Part shown: positions 1 through 9,100 of the stretch, in pieces
Numbering within the stretch: position 1 is the stretch's first letter
Layout of the letters: every line of letters begins with the position of its first letter
NCBI GenBank assembly: GCA_910592205.1
Contig: CAJVPJ010000534.1
Coordinates: 1 to 22,459 of the forward strand
Reading direction: 5' to 3'
Source of the DNA: Paraglomus occultum
Taxonomy: Eukaryota > Glomeromycota > Glomeromycetes > Paraglomerales > Paraglomeraceae
Length of the DNA: 22,459 nucleotides
Program-made: the position numbers and the translations under genes
The notes under the pieces: model-generated
Databases searched by the model: none
Seen by the model: only the letters and a program-made list of their open reading frames with translations
What the model was told of the DNA's origin: nothing

Positions 1-457
1 CGGCCACGAAGCGCTTTCAATTTCCGATTTATACCTAGCATCGTATGCAAACTCATGACCTACGGAACTTAATCCCTCGGGTGGCCCAGCGAACATATCT
101 CACCACGGAATACAGTCAAGCAAACACGATCATCAAAGTGAAAAAAAAAGTGGGAGACAAAAAATATATAAGGGAAGTCACACAAACGCGTGATTTAGCC
201 AATAGTATTTATCGAATAATGAATCACGTGGATAGACAATGATATGACATCATTTATTTCTGATGATTAGTCACTGGACATTGGGATTGTATCGATAATT
301 TCAAAATTCATAAAAAAAGAAAAATTATAATATTAATGGAAAAACACACAATTTCATAAATGGTGATAGTATAAATGATGATAACGGGAAAGTGTACGAA
401 TCTATAAATGATGATAGTATCATAAATGATGATAACGGGAAAGTGTACGAATCTATA
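1..457. repeat. Repeat-bearing AT-rich left edge with a 51-bp tandem duplication
   Basis: A 36-bp stretch at 371-406 recurs exactly at 422-457, an offset of 51 bp. The flanking bases (gatagtat before each copy) also match apart from a small indel, so this is a 51-bp tandem duplication of about two units. Separately, a 20-base stretch beginning ggccacgaag at position 2 recurs with one C/T difference at 1273, followed by unrelated sequence, which suggests a dispersed repeat family. No known element family is recognised. Confidence 0.6.
39..242 (+). CDS. Possible terminal exon of an unidentified gene cut by the window edge
   Basis: An open frame of 67 codons ends with TGA at 240-242. It is closed upstream by TAG at 36-38, and that TAG sits at the end of a pyrimidine/AT-rich run that would serve as a 3' splice site. 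The frame could therefore be the last exon of a gene starting outside the window, or could start at ATG 45. The product is basic, with a lysine-rich centre (KVKKKVGDKKY), and has no signal peptide, membrane segment or motif that I recognise. The stretch is richer in CpG than the flanking DNA, as in the confirmed exons of this window. It may be chance or a fragment of a repeat. Confidence 0.3.
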   Translation, partial: HRMQTHDLRNLIPRVAQRTYLTTEYSQANTIIKVKKKVGDKKYIREVTQTRDLANSIYRIMNHVDRQ

Positions 458-558
458 ATAATAAATGATGATAATATTAAAATAGAAGATAATTAATTCA
501 ATGTTATTTTTTATTAAAGAAAATTCACATATTTTTATTTTGAATAATTTTATATTTA

Positions 559-1147
559 TTATTTTTTATTTATAAAAATATACAAAAATGAAGCATGTAA
601 AACTAAAAGATAAATAGAAACAAAAATTAAAATTCTATTTTGGTTGGGTTGAAATTCCGAACCTAGTAATTTAATTTGATTGTTAGTTTCAATATTCAAA
701 TCCTTTTCTTTAAGTAAAACTTTTAGAACTTCTTCTCGTGTTCTAGAAGCTTCCCCCATAACTTGCACTATGCCACCCGCAGAATCAACTCGGAGCTCCG
801 CCATTACTTTAACAAGTTGTCTTTTATGGACGAGTTTGATGGGGATCGTAGACGCATTAGCACAATCTTCAGCCTTTGGGCTAAAAGATTCGGCTACTAT
901 AAAACCTACGACACATCCTAAAGGGAAAATGTCGAGTAATCCCTTTAACTCGTTAACAAAGCCGGGACCTTAATGATAAATACGGTTTATTAAAATTAAT
1001 ATCGATAAATTGTTATTTAAATATTTGTAGAATGATAATATCTTACCAATTGGTTCTTTGTAGTCTTTGCATTAGATGGCATAGCACATACAATTTTTAA
1101 TTACTAATATGTCTATTCCTCCGTCACCAGTATTTCCGCCGGGGGTA
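559..1147 (-). pseudogene. Mrr/PD-(D/E)XK restriction-endonuclease-like gene, broken by a stop codon
   Basis: Two minus-strand exons are visible, 1147-1047 and 968-559, joined by a 78-bp GT-AG intron (969-1046) with donor GTAAGA. The first carries a GxTGDGGIDIL stretch, then YAI, a TAA at 1074-1072, and CKDYKEPIG. This is the layout of the Mrr-like nuclease core, in which the Asp of GDGGID and a Q-x-K motif form the active site. The stop codon sits where the Gln is expected. The second exon continues PGFVNELKG, then VVGFIVAESFS, the following beta strand and helix of that fold. It ends with about 20 hydrophobic residues before the stop at 561-559. A possible 3' splice site precedes 1147, and no upstream exon was found. 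Mrr-like domains occur in genome defence and in repeat-associated proteins; the role here is unknown. A sequencing error at 1072-1074 is the main alternative to decay. Confidence 0.7.
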
Positions 1148-2029
1148 CTATATAAAAAGATATAATAAGTAATTGTATCATCATAATTAAAAAATCAATT
1201 GAAGAACGTTCATAGCAGGCCGTCCACCATACGTCGGGGCTGATTACCCGACTAGTAACTTTCGCAAGCTATGGCCACGAAGTGCTTTCAATTCGAATGA
1301 TTGATGTATCCTATTCACCACGCCCGCATTTCCCTCAAAGGCTTCGTCGGAAACGTGAATCGATATATATTACACCATCGTGTTTATCGAGACCCGAATT
1401 TACACCCAAGTGGCAGCGTAACTTCAGATACCTACTAAAACAAACTAATAAGACAACAACTTGCAAACTGTTTATGAACTTTCAATTCCTCCGACATTTT
1501 ACACCAAAGTGGCAGCGTAACTTCAGATACATAATAATTATTTAACAATACTTAGTAAGAATTCTTACCATATACGAGATATATAATTAGCCCCTTTCAG
1601 TATACGTTCAATCTCTTTTTCGAATTCTTTTCCCTTCTGATAAGAATTTGGCATGTTGAGAAGCTAGAGTTATCGGAATGTAAAATGAGAATCGAAAATG
1701 AAATTGATCATTAGTATAATTTCATAATAGATGACCCGAAATGTAATTATTTATATACTACTTACTATTACAAGAGCTTATCGATAGTCGCTTCTATTTG
1801 TTGGTGTTGGTAAATTAGGATAACCTGTTTGTGTATGTTGCAGATACACTTCAGGAGATGATCTGGGAATTGTGCGTTTGTTACTTACTAATAATGCCTG
1901 TGCTTTTTCTTCTGTTTGGACTTTTTTTTGTTCTGCTGAGATTCAAAAATAAAGGTTAAAGTCCAAGAGATAGAACAAGAAGTTGAACTACAAAACGCCA
2001 GTTGTGTTTTTATAAGTAAGTGGCGTTTT
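1148..2029. other. Non-coding, repeat-containing stretch
   Basis: No gene can be supported. The stretch holds the second copy of the dispersed repeat (1273-1293) and a possible RNA-like fold: catagc at 1211-1216 pairs with gctatg at 1268-1273, and gtcggg at 1233-1238 pairs with cccgac at 1247-1252. A plus-strand frame at 1282-1545 repeats the peptide FTPKWQRNFRY because it lies over the 31-bp direct repeat, so I read it as repeat DNA rather than a gene. A 9-bp inverted pair, aaaacgcca at 1992-2000 and tggcgtttt at 2021-2029, closes the region. Confidence 0.5.
1401..1530. repeat. Direct repeat pair, 31 bp, 99 bp apart
   Basis: The 31 bases at 1401-1431 recur at 1500-1530 with one mismatch (tacacccaag against tacaccaaag, then tggcagcgta in both). 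The intervening 68 bp differ. The copies may be ends of a small element or a remnant of a tandem array. Confidence 0.7.
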
Positions 2030-2270
2030 TTTTGTGTAAAATTTTATATAAGTACTGTATAAAAAACGCGGAATTTCTTCCTCTTTTAAGAATATTTCAT
2101 GGTTTAGACCATGTTTTACAAAAACAACAACCAATAATTAAAAAACAAAAATAAAATTAACGAAAAAACTAAAAGACAAAGTATTTCCTTATTTGCCTTC
2201 TCAGTTCTTTTGCACCTGATCACTTGTATTTGTTCTGCTTATTTAGATTTCACTAAAATTTTACACAAAA
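2030..2270. mobile_element. MITE-like element with 17-bp perfect inverted ends
   Basis: The 17 bases ttttgtgtaaaatttta at 2030-2046 are the exact reverse complement of 2254-2270, enclosing 207 bp of AT-rich DNA with no reading frame. This size and layout fit a miniature inverted-repeat element or the ends of a deleted DNA transposon. Inside lies a short palindrome (catggt/accatg, about 2099-2114). A run of 11 A, the bases cgtg and 14 T (2284-2312) follows just outside. No target-site duplication could be fixed with confidence. Confidence 0.5.
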
Positions 2271-2472
2271 GCCGGAAAAAAACAAAAAAAAAAACGTGTT
2301 TTTTTTTTTTTTGCAGGACATCAAAAATTTGTTAAAAGCGCCAGTAAACTCCTCACACCACCTGCGCGGTGAGAGATTGGCTACATTTTTGGCAGGTGGA
2401 ACTACTGGGACCACATAACTAACAGATTGTGGGCCATAACGGTTGTTCCAAAAAAATTAGAAGAGAACCTTG

Positions 2473-2760
2473 AAAATAAAGTTTCTTTTGATGAAGAAAT
2501 TTTCTTTAAATAATTCTTCTCCTTTTTCTTCCTCTTCTTTCGTTTCAGGTTCTTTAACAACATCAATGATTTCTTTTACACTCAATTCATCTCCTTCTAT
2601 TTCGTATACTTAATAATCGCCATGACTAGGAGCTTTTTGAAAGCTTTGATAATTTTTTTGAGTAGCGCTACTTTCGCGGTGTCATGAGTTGACAATCTAT
2701 CCAGATCTGCAACCGAGAGGAGTTTTTCAAATGCCTCAAGGGAAGTTTGTTTGATCAGAT
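2473..2760 (-). pseudogene. Unidentified coding remnant, acidic and frameshifted
   Basis: On the minus strand, a frame from about 2760 to 2597 reads as a helical peptide (SDLIKQTSLEAFEKLLSVAD at its start) and ends YTK-stop. Directly below it, in another frame, an acidic stretch follows (about 2617-2480) with VKEIIDVVKEPETKEEEE. Acidic regions like this occur in pogo/CENP-B-type transposases, but no catalytic motif is present. The upstream edge coincides with the start of the transposase fragment on the other strand, so two fragments appear to abut near 2760. Identity is uncertain. Confidence 0.25.
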
Positions 2761-3039
2761 CTGATGGGTAAGAGATGGCGGTTTCAACAAGAAAATGATC
2801 TGAAGCATATGAGCCACCTTGCCAAATCATTTCTTCAGGAAAATGTTTCTAAAGTTATTGATTGGCCTTCTAATAGCTCTGATCTTAATTATAATCCCAT
2901 CGAAAATCTTTGGAATATTGTCAAAAGAAATGTAGAAAAATGCATGCCAAAAAACTGTGATAAATTAACTGAGTATGAGTTTATGGTGGAGGAGTGGAAT
3001 TCGATTCCGAAAACTAAGTTAATTAATTTAGTTAATTGA
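2761..3039 (+). pseudogene. Tc1/mariner transposase, C-terminal fragment
   Basis: The frame encodes about 91 residues of the carboxy-terminal part of a Tc1-like DDE/D transposase. It begins at the block GKRWRFQQEND, followed by H-x-x-HLAK, VIDWPSNSSDLN, NPIENLWNIVKRNV and FMVEEWNSIP, and ends at TGA 3037-3039. The third catalytic acidic residue (E of NPIENLW) is present. At the second catalytic position the usual QDN is QEN, and two residues (NY) are inserted between SSDLN and NPIEN. The N-terminal helix-turn-helix region and first catalytic Asp are missing, and no terminal inverted repeats were found. The copy cannot be active. Confidence 0.85.
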
Positions 3040-3497
3040 TGAGAGATTAGATGTAGGCTTGTCATAGAAACAAATGGGGAATGAATTCCATCTCCACCTC
3101 ACACAAATCACATTTGAATGTTATTGATCATTTTTTATGAATTTACAATTTCCACGTGTCCTTGATGTATTAGTATACTCTTCCATGCATTCAATGACCT
3201 TGCAATCCCTGAACTCCATTGACTTGTGACATGAAAACATCTGAAACCTGAAATGTGACCAAGTCAGCAACAGCCGTATTTCAACAATATTCATATTCCT
3301 CTCTGTATGAGTCAATATCACATTGACATCAGTTACAGAACCACTAGATAGAAATCCCACTCTCACATAATATTAGTTTCAGACAATAACTTGAACGATG
3401 ATTATGGCTCACAAAAATATATCAATTGCCAGCAGTGTTTTAAAAAATAGAAACAGCGGAATTACTTATATCACAGATCCAAAAATGACAACCACAA
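3040..3497. other. No supported gene
   Basis: AT-rich DNA downstream of the transposase fragment. An 81-codon minus-strand frame (3366-3121) has no recognisable motif and no splice context, so I do not annotate it as a gene. The last bases of the transposon copy may lie here, but no inverted repeat was found. Confidence 0.5.
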
Positions 3498-3717
3498 TTA
3501 TTGTTCCCCGGTATCATTAAAGTTGACGTCCGAATTGAGTACCACGAACTTAGCACTGTTCTTGTCAAGAACCCATTCGTACGTAAATCTGCATGCAGAG
3601 CCGCTCCTTCCTGGTAACCATAACCTCCTCGATATCTTACAAGGAACGTTCATCGTTCATTGTATTCTGCGCGTTCTATGACCGAGTAAAATACTCTTCC
3701 CGTTTCTATAATACAGT
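3498..3717 (-). pseudogene. Unidentified gene remnant with a stop codon and a frameshift
   Basis: Two overlapping minus-strand frames look coding and complementary. Upstream, from about 3707, the peptide TGRVFYSVIERAEYNER runs into TGA (3652-3650) and continues as TFLVRYRGGYGYQEGAA. From about 3595 the coding character moves to another frame, which reads ACRFTYEWVLDKNSAKFVVL and a short tail, ending at TAA 3500-3498. That second frame alone could start at ATG 3653 and give 51 residues. Composition, CpG content and the clean handover between frames suggest a once-intact protein with one stop and one frameshift. A possible 3' splice site (TATTATAG) precedes the upstream part. I do not recognise the family. 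A 51-residue intact protein is the alternative. Confidence 0.4.
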
Positions 3718-3932
3718 GCTATTCGGATATGAAATCCTTCTTCTGCATTCCTGAGCTGACTTGCGCATAACATATCTTTTGCTTTTCATTAAACAACCAT
3801 CTTATTCATCCAAATTTACTGTATATGGGCAAGAATGAGATTTAGCTAAGAATAGAGTTTAAATACATGTTCCGATGTTTTATAGTACAAAACTGATTTG
3901 AAGTATGTGTAAATGTTTTAATTTGCAGATCA

Positions 3933-4145
3933 ATGTCTACTTACATTCGACAAGTTTTTCCGACTTGGTTTTTCTCAAACCGTGGATCTTCCCTGTTAGC
4001 GAGACGCTTCCCCACCCCTGTGATGACAGCCTGTTCAAAGAATGTCCAAAACACAGTTGAAAAATCTATACACGCATCGAACGGCTACAACAGAGCGTCC
4101 ATGTTTCATTTGCAGCCGACTTTCGTCCGCTGTACTTACGACTGA
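3933..4145 (+). CDS. Hypothetical protein or first exon, mitochondrial-presequence-like
   Basis: A 70-codon frame begins at ATG 3933, five bases after a good 3' splice site (TTTGCAG), so a 5'-UTR intron is likely. The first 38 residues contain several Arg and Ser, aromatic and hydrophobic residues and no acidic residue, as in a mitochondrial targeting presequence. No known domain is seen. The frame could be the first exon of the gene whose lysine-rich part lies at 4279-4699, but I found no strong donor in the phase that joins them (the only GTs in that phase are weak). The two are therefore listed separately. Confidence 0.35.
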   Translation: MSTYIRQVFPTWFFSNRGSSLLARRFPTPVMTACSKNVQNTVEKSIHASNGYNRASMFHLQPTFVRCTYD

Positions 4146-4278
4146 TGACGGTTTAGACTGGTTCTACGTCTGTGTCAGGTAGAAAATGGATGGAATGGTT
4201 TCTGTTTTAGTAGATTCTACAAGTTCGAGTCTGCTTACTGCTCGCTCGCTTTCCGCCTTTCCTCTCTTATTCTCCTAG

Positions 4279-4699
4279 TCATTTGAATGATCGTGGCTTT
4301 GCTAAACCTGCTTTTGAGCCTGAACCAATAGTGCAACCAACGACAACGCCACCAAAACCAGCCTCCAAAGAAAAAAGTACTAAATCTAAGAAGAAAGAGG
4401 CTGATAAAGAGGCTGATAAAGAGAAAAAAGACAAAGCTGAAGACAAAGCTGAAGGGAAAGCTGAAGAAGATAAAGACAAAAAGAAGGAAAATCACGAAGA
4501 CAAAGAAAAGAAAAAGGATAGCACCGCGAAACAGCAGATGGCTACTCCCCAACCCGTTGCGGCTCGACAACCGCCTAAACCGAAACAATACATACTGCAT
4601 CGTGATATTTTCTTTTTACGTGAATCGAAGAAAAGGGAGAAAGAAACAAAAGCGTTTCTTTCTCAATTTCCGAGTGTACCAAGGACAAGTCTTCCATGA
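4279..4699 (+). CDS. Lysine/glutamate-rich hypothetical protein, probable terminal exon
   Basis: The frame ends at TGA 4697-4699 and is open back to 4214. A pyrimidine-rich tract ending in CTCCTAG at 4278 makes 4279 a likely exon start. There is an in-frame TTG at 4283 but no early ATG, which also argues for an upstream exon. The protein starts with a Pro/Thr-rich linker, then about 45 residues of alternating Lys, Glu, Asp and Ala with short internal duplications (EADK, KAED/KAEG), then a Pro/Gln linker. The C-terminal segment YILHRDIFFLRESKK with a basic helix is the most protein-like part. Function is unknown. A poly(A) signal AATAAA lies at 4805-4810. The reverse strand is also open but Phe/Ser-rich, a mirror of the lysine codons. 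Confidence 0.5.
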
Positions 4700-4804
4700 C
4701 CCGCAAATTCAATTGTAATTATACCATGTTAATTTATTGCAGTCTATTAATCATTGTCAATGACAGAGCCTAAGCAGATGATTAATTGATCATGTAATAT
4801 ATGT

Positions 4805-4810
4805 AATAAA
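4805..4810 (+). terminator. Poly(A) signal AATAAA for the lysine-rich gene
   Basis: A canonical hexamer about 105 bases after the stop at 4699. The 280 bp between this gene and the convergent ANCHR-like gene hold no other gene. Confidence 0.5.
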
Positions 4811-4979
4811 CCTGATTCTGCATATCCTGGTTTTATGTGCATGTTTGATATTAATATTAAAGTGCGGGCAATATATTAATACTCTTATAGAGTCTCGTTC
4901 TTTTCCAAATCACTTTTTAACTCCAAAGATTATTATAGCAAACTTGAACGCGACAACCCAAGCTATTTGACACGTCAAT

Positions 4980-5961
4980 TCAAGTAGTGTATTGCTTTCT
5001 TTGATATTTCTCATATTTATGTTGCTTCATTTCGTAGTCTGCGCTGGTGCTGTTGTGGCCTAAGTAAGAATGCTCGTTGGTCAATATACGTTCGCACATA
5101 CGCTTGGATAAAAAAGATTTCGTACGCGACTTACCTTCGCGAAAGCATTCATTACAGTATAGATCGCCCTCGCAGCCATGACATTTTATAGTTGCATCCT
5201 CATTGCATATACCTGAAAATCACGCAAGTCAGATTTGCTTAAAAGCGAAAAAGAGCGACTTTTACAAATGCCCCCCCGCCCTGTTTACATACAACACCAA
5301 GTGTCAGGGTCGTCATTGGGGTCTGTCTGAAAATCTGATAAATCTATCGGGTTTGGCGGAGGCCCTAGCAAATCTGACGATGTGTTTGACGTGGACGTTG
5401 TCGTAGGAAACTGCGGACCTTCCGTCAACTTTCTCAGTCGCTCGGCCAAGTCGTCATCGGTATCCCTCATTTGAGCAGCATACTCTCTCTCTAAGCGGAC
5501 TTCCGTTTGTACTTGTTGATACAGAGACAAGACATTGCTTTGATCGATCTGCTGAGTCAACCCATCATTATTCAAAAAGTCAAAGTCATAATAATCTACA
5601 TCGTCTCCATCTTCCGTTCCCAGCAGATTTTCAATCTACAATGAATATAGCCAACCGCATAAGTATATGTGTTAGCTATATATTCTCGATGACGGAAATT
5701 CTGCTTTCCTCACTTCATGTGCATCAAGTTCGCTAGGCGAGTATGAGACGGGAGCCGAGGCAGTTGGTCTTCGCCCAAGCAACCTACTGAAACGCTCCTC
5801 CAACTCCTGATCACTATAATGAATGTACTATTATTTATGCATATATAGAATCATCACTTGTATAATGTCATTCTTAGCACATACGAAACGTTTGTCTGCG
5901 CACTGAAATTCGTAACTTGGAGGCGCGCAAGTCGCTCCGCTAAATCTTTGTCGTTTGTCAT
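4980..5961 (-). CDS. ANCHR/ZFYVE19-like protein with MIM-type repeats and a B-box-like zinc finger, no FYVE domain
   Basis: Five exons on the minus strand: 5961-5885, 5813-5714, 5635-5293, 5212-5135 and 5059-4980. They give 678 nt (225 aa), with introns of 71, 78, 80 and 75 bp, all GT-AG. The family holds back abscission at the midbody by binding ESCRT-III and VPS4; that role is inferred by homology. Short helical repeats of the MIM1 kind are visible: DLAERLARL (6-14), ELEERFSRL (29-37) and DLAERLRKL (121-129). The C-terminus has WCCICNEDA, with Cys 173/176, 184/187 and 193/196 and His 201/213 as probable zinc ligands; CFREGH (196-201) matches the animal protein closely. The animal FYVE finger is absent, and the 187 bp up to the next gene cannot hold it. 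The N-terminus ATG 5961 starts directly at the first MIM repeat. Confidence 0.92.
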
Positions 5962-6148
5962 GCAAGTTTATTTTCTTGGGCAATAAATTCTTTGGTATTT
6001 CGAATTAAAATATCCGAAATCGTACGACGGAAATCTATAATTACTTCTCACACATTTCCATTATTATTATTCCTTTTTCTCCTTCTCTCATGCACCAGCA
6101 CTTTTAGAAGTCTTCTTTAAACTTTGGTCGACTGTTGAATAGTACACT
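5962..6148. promoter_or_regulatory. Bidirectional promoter region between ANCHR-like gene and SPT20
   Basis: Only 187 bp separate the two divergent start codons (ATG 5961 minus, ATG 6149 plus), so both promoters must share this space unless transcription starts inside the neighbour. The region contains an AT-rich core and a pyrimidine tract (about 6060-6090). No TATA box can be assigned with confidence. Confidence 0.55.
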
Positions 6149-9100
6149 ATGGTCGTGCCTGCACAAGTACATTCTAATATATCCTTAGACAAATTTGAAG
6201 TATCATTAATAGCACATGTATACGACAATCGAATAGAGATCCGTAACTTGGTAGGTCGTATGACGAGATCGAAGGAATGTTTGTAATGCAGAAACGTTAT
6301 AGTCTGTATAGTATGTCACTACTTGAGAGTGGTGATGCTTTGAGTGATTTTACCCAAACTATTTTCTTTTTTATTAGGATGGTACGGACGATCTTACTTT
6401 AGAAAATTACCGATGGTATGAAGGTAAGGCAAATGCTCACGATAGTAGTTTCTTGTTCACTGCATTCTTGCTTACGAGTCTGCATGGAACCTAAGCGGTA
6501 TTATTTAATCATATTGTAATTTTATCTTTTAGGCTGTGTCGTGGTTAGGTACGAGGACCATCGAATTTCTCCAACTTGCACAGGTAGACGGACCCTGTTA
6601 CGGCCGTCGTCTGTCTCGATTTGGGAGGATATATTGCGGTTAAACCTTGAATATGGCGGTACATGGACTGTAGAAGATGCTATTCGACTCGAGTCCAAAT
6701 TACTTGTAAGTTTTTCTTTTTAATGATACCGTATGATTTTTCTTCCTTTTCCCCAACTTATTTTCCGAATTCGCTACCAGTTGGCTTTATATCCCAATCT
6801 TGATTTGGATGCCATGAAGCCTCCGTTGTCCACATTAGATAATAGCATAAAAACGCCAATGATAAACGGTATAATTGGGGAACCTTATCGTCGCATAAGG
6901 ATGCGAAGGGGCGCAAAGAGAAAGTTGAATTCGTACGAAATGGAACAGGAGGCCGCCAAGCAGGCAGAATACGAGAATTTGATGTATACAATGGATCCCG
7001 TACGTAATCTACTTTATTTTTTTTTAATAATATTGTAAGTCAATTGGTAAATATTAGCAAGGCAAGATGAGAGAATGTTTTGGCGCCGTCTGCTTGGAAC
7101 ATTCGACTGTAGGCCAAATATTTAAACGCTAAACTGTATTTCTTTTGTACAGAGATACGGACGCGAATTCATACCAACCTTTCGTCAGATTAAATACTTT
7201 AATACGGATCCTACGGACCCGTATACAATAAGGAAAAAGCGACGGTTGACGGAATTTATTGTAGAAGAAGGTATTTACGAATACGTAATTATCTTATGCG
7301 TGATTTATAAGGCATCGTAACTAAATTGATTTTAAACTTATAGGACGAAGTATTAACAAGAAGAAAGCAGAAACCACCACGCTTGTTAGATGGATGAGAT
7401 ATGAACGGAGAGTTCATGATATGACTGAGAGTAGGCGTCTCTAACTTTCTATAATTCGATGTTTTTATGTACGTTTCTAAAGGAATGCCAATTTTGTAGC
7501 GACGATGATGATACACTCGCTCGTAAATGTCTTACGGGATACAAGTAGCAAATTCGAAATTCATATATATACAGTATCACAAACGGACTTTCCGGAGGAC
7601 ACAAACGACTATGATGAATTCTGCCGGAAAGCCGATCAGAAAGAGTTCAGAGAAATATTAGACGAACGACGGGTAAGCACGAGGTAAGACTGATTAAAAA
7701 GTCAATGTAATCTTGAACGGTTTAATACGTCCTCTCGGACAACTGCACGGCCTATCATTAATGCAATTGTCTCTTGCGATTCAGAAATAAATACGACAAT
7801 GAGAATACTTGTATAGCCGGCCTTAAATTATTTATGACGCTTTATGCTCTAGAAGGTAATGAGCTGGTCGCAGACTCACAAGGGCGGACTGATCCTGATA
7901 ATGGCATTACAGTCGCAATAAAATCATTAGTGCCAAGCGGATTATCATATATTCAAAAGCCTGTGGTATTACCTGAACTTGCTAATCCAGTGAAACTTCT
8001 TGAACATCACTGGGTAAACCAGGCAACTTTGGATCAAACAGTAAATGAGAAGAAACAAGAAAACTCGCAGGCTGCACTTGTTTACAAATACGATGAAGAC
8101 GGGACCACCAAAGAGATTGACATATTATCTATCCAAAACGTTTATAGTGCCGCGAATATAGCATATCAAAACTATGTGAAACAAAATCCAGGTGGTCGTG
8201 TTGGCAATCAGCAGACAAATGGCCATATTCATCAGGCGCCGCGTGGACAAACACAACGGTCTATTCAGAGACCAACGTCGATACAGCTACCACCAAGACA
8301 GTTGCCTACGCTTATTCAACAGCCACCAAACCACCATGTTCCAGTACAAGCGCCTCAAAATCCCGTGCAAGCAGCCCAGCCACAACCGGCAAACGCTGCT
8401 CCTCGTTCTCCAAAAGGGATTAGAGCGCAGCCTCAACTTATAAATGGGGGTGCAGTTAATGTTGGTCGTCCGCAACCGTCATTGATTCAACGATCACAGC
8501 AACCAAGCGGTCATGTTGCCTCAAATATTAATATACGTCAGAGACCACTGCAACTGCCGAATGGTGGTATCATTCAACAACCACAAGTTATTCAACTTCC
8601 TCAAGCATCACAGATACAAGTTCCACCACAATCACAGAACCAGCAGGGCCCGCAGCATATACAGCAACCTGTTCAACCTCTCCAACAGCCCTCTGAACGA
8701 TTAGTTTTACTTGGTGCAGACAAAGTTCAGCATCTTCAGCAACGTTCTAATCCACCGCAACAACCTTCCGCACAACCACTTTCTCGGTCAAACTCACACA
8801 CGCCAGTCCAGTCACCGGCAGACGTTCCACCGATTGGAACACCCGTACAACAACCACAGATTATACCCACTACACCTCGAAGGCGATCACAATCTCCGCA
8901 AATAGGGCCTCCTATTGCACAAACACCACCCCAAAACCAACTGCTCAATCAAATTGTAACTGCTCAACCACAGAATGTATCAATTCAAACACCGATGCAA
9001 CCCCCTCAAACGCCAATACAAGCTAACCGTAGACCCACACAGATTCCTTATAACATGCTTGTAGTTAGACGACCAGGACAAAGGCCTCCTACTGCGCAGA

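Noticed and set aside
1211-1273. Possible tRNA because of a closing stem and an internal hairpin
   Set aside because: No T-arm GTTCRA sequence, no D-arm and no cloverleaf length; kept only as a possible structured segment.
1282-1545. 87-codon plus-strand frame
   Set aside because: It spans a 31-bp direct repeat and encodes the same peptide twice at those copies; no other coding sign.
4235-4600. A 121-codon minus-strand frame rich in Phe, Ser and Val
   Set aside because: Mirror of the AAA/AAG/GAA codons of the plus-strand lysine-rich exon; low complexity and no motif.
7774-7784. Start of the SPT20 tail as a separate gene at a TTG
   Set aside because: The bases TTGCGATTCAG are the 3' splice site of intron 7; the upstream exons join in frame and carry the Spt20 domain.
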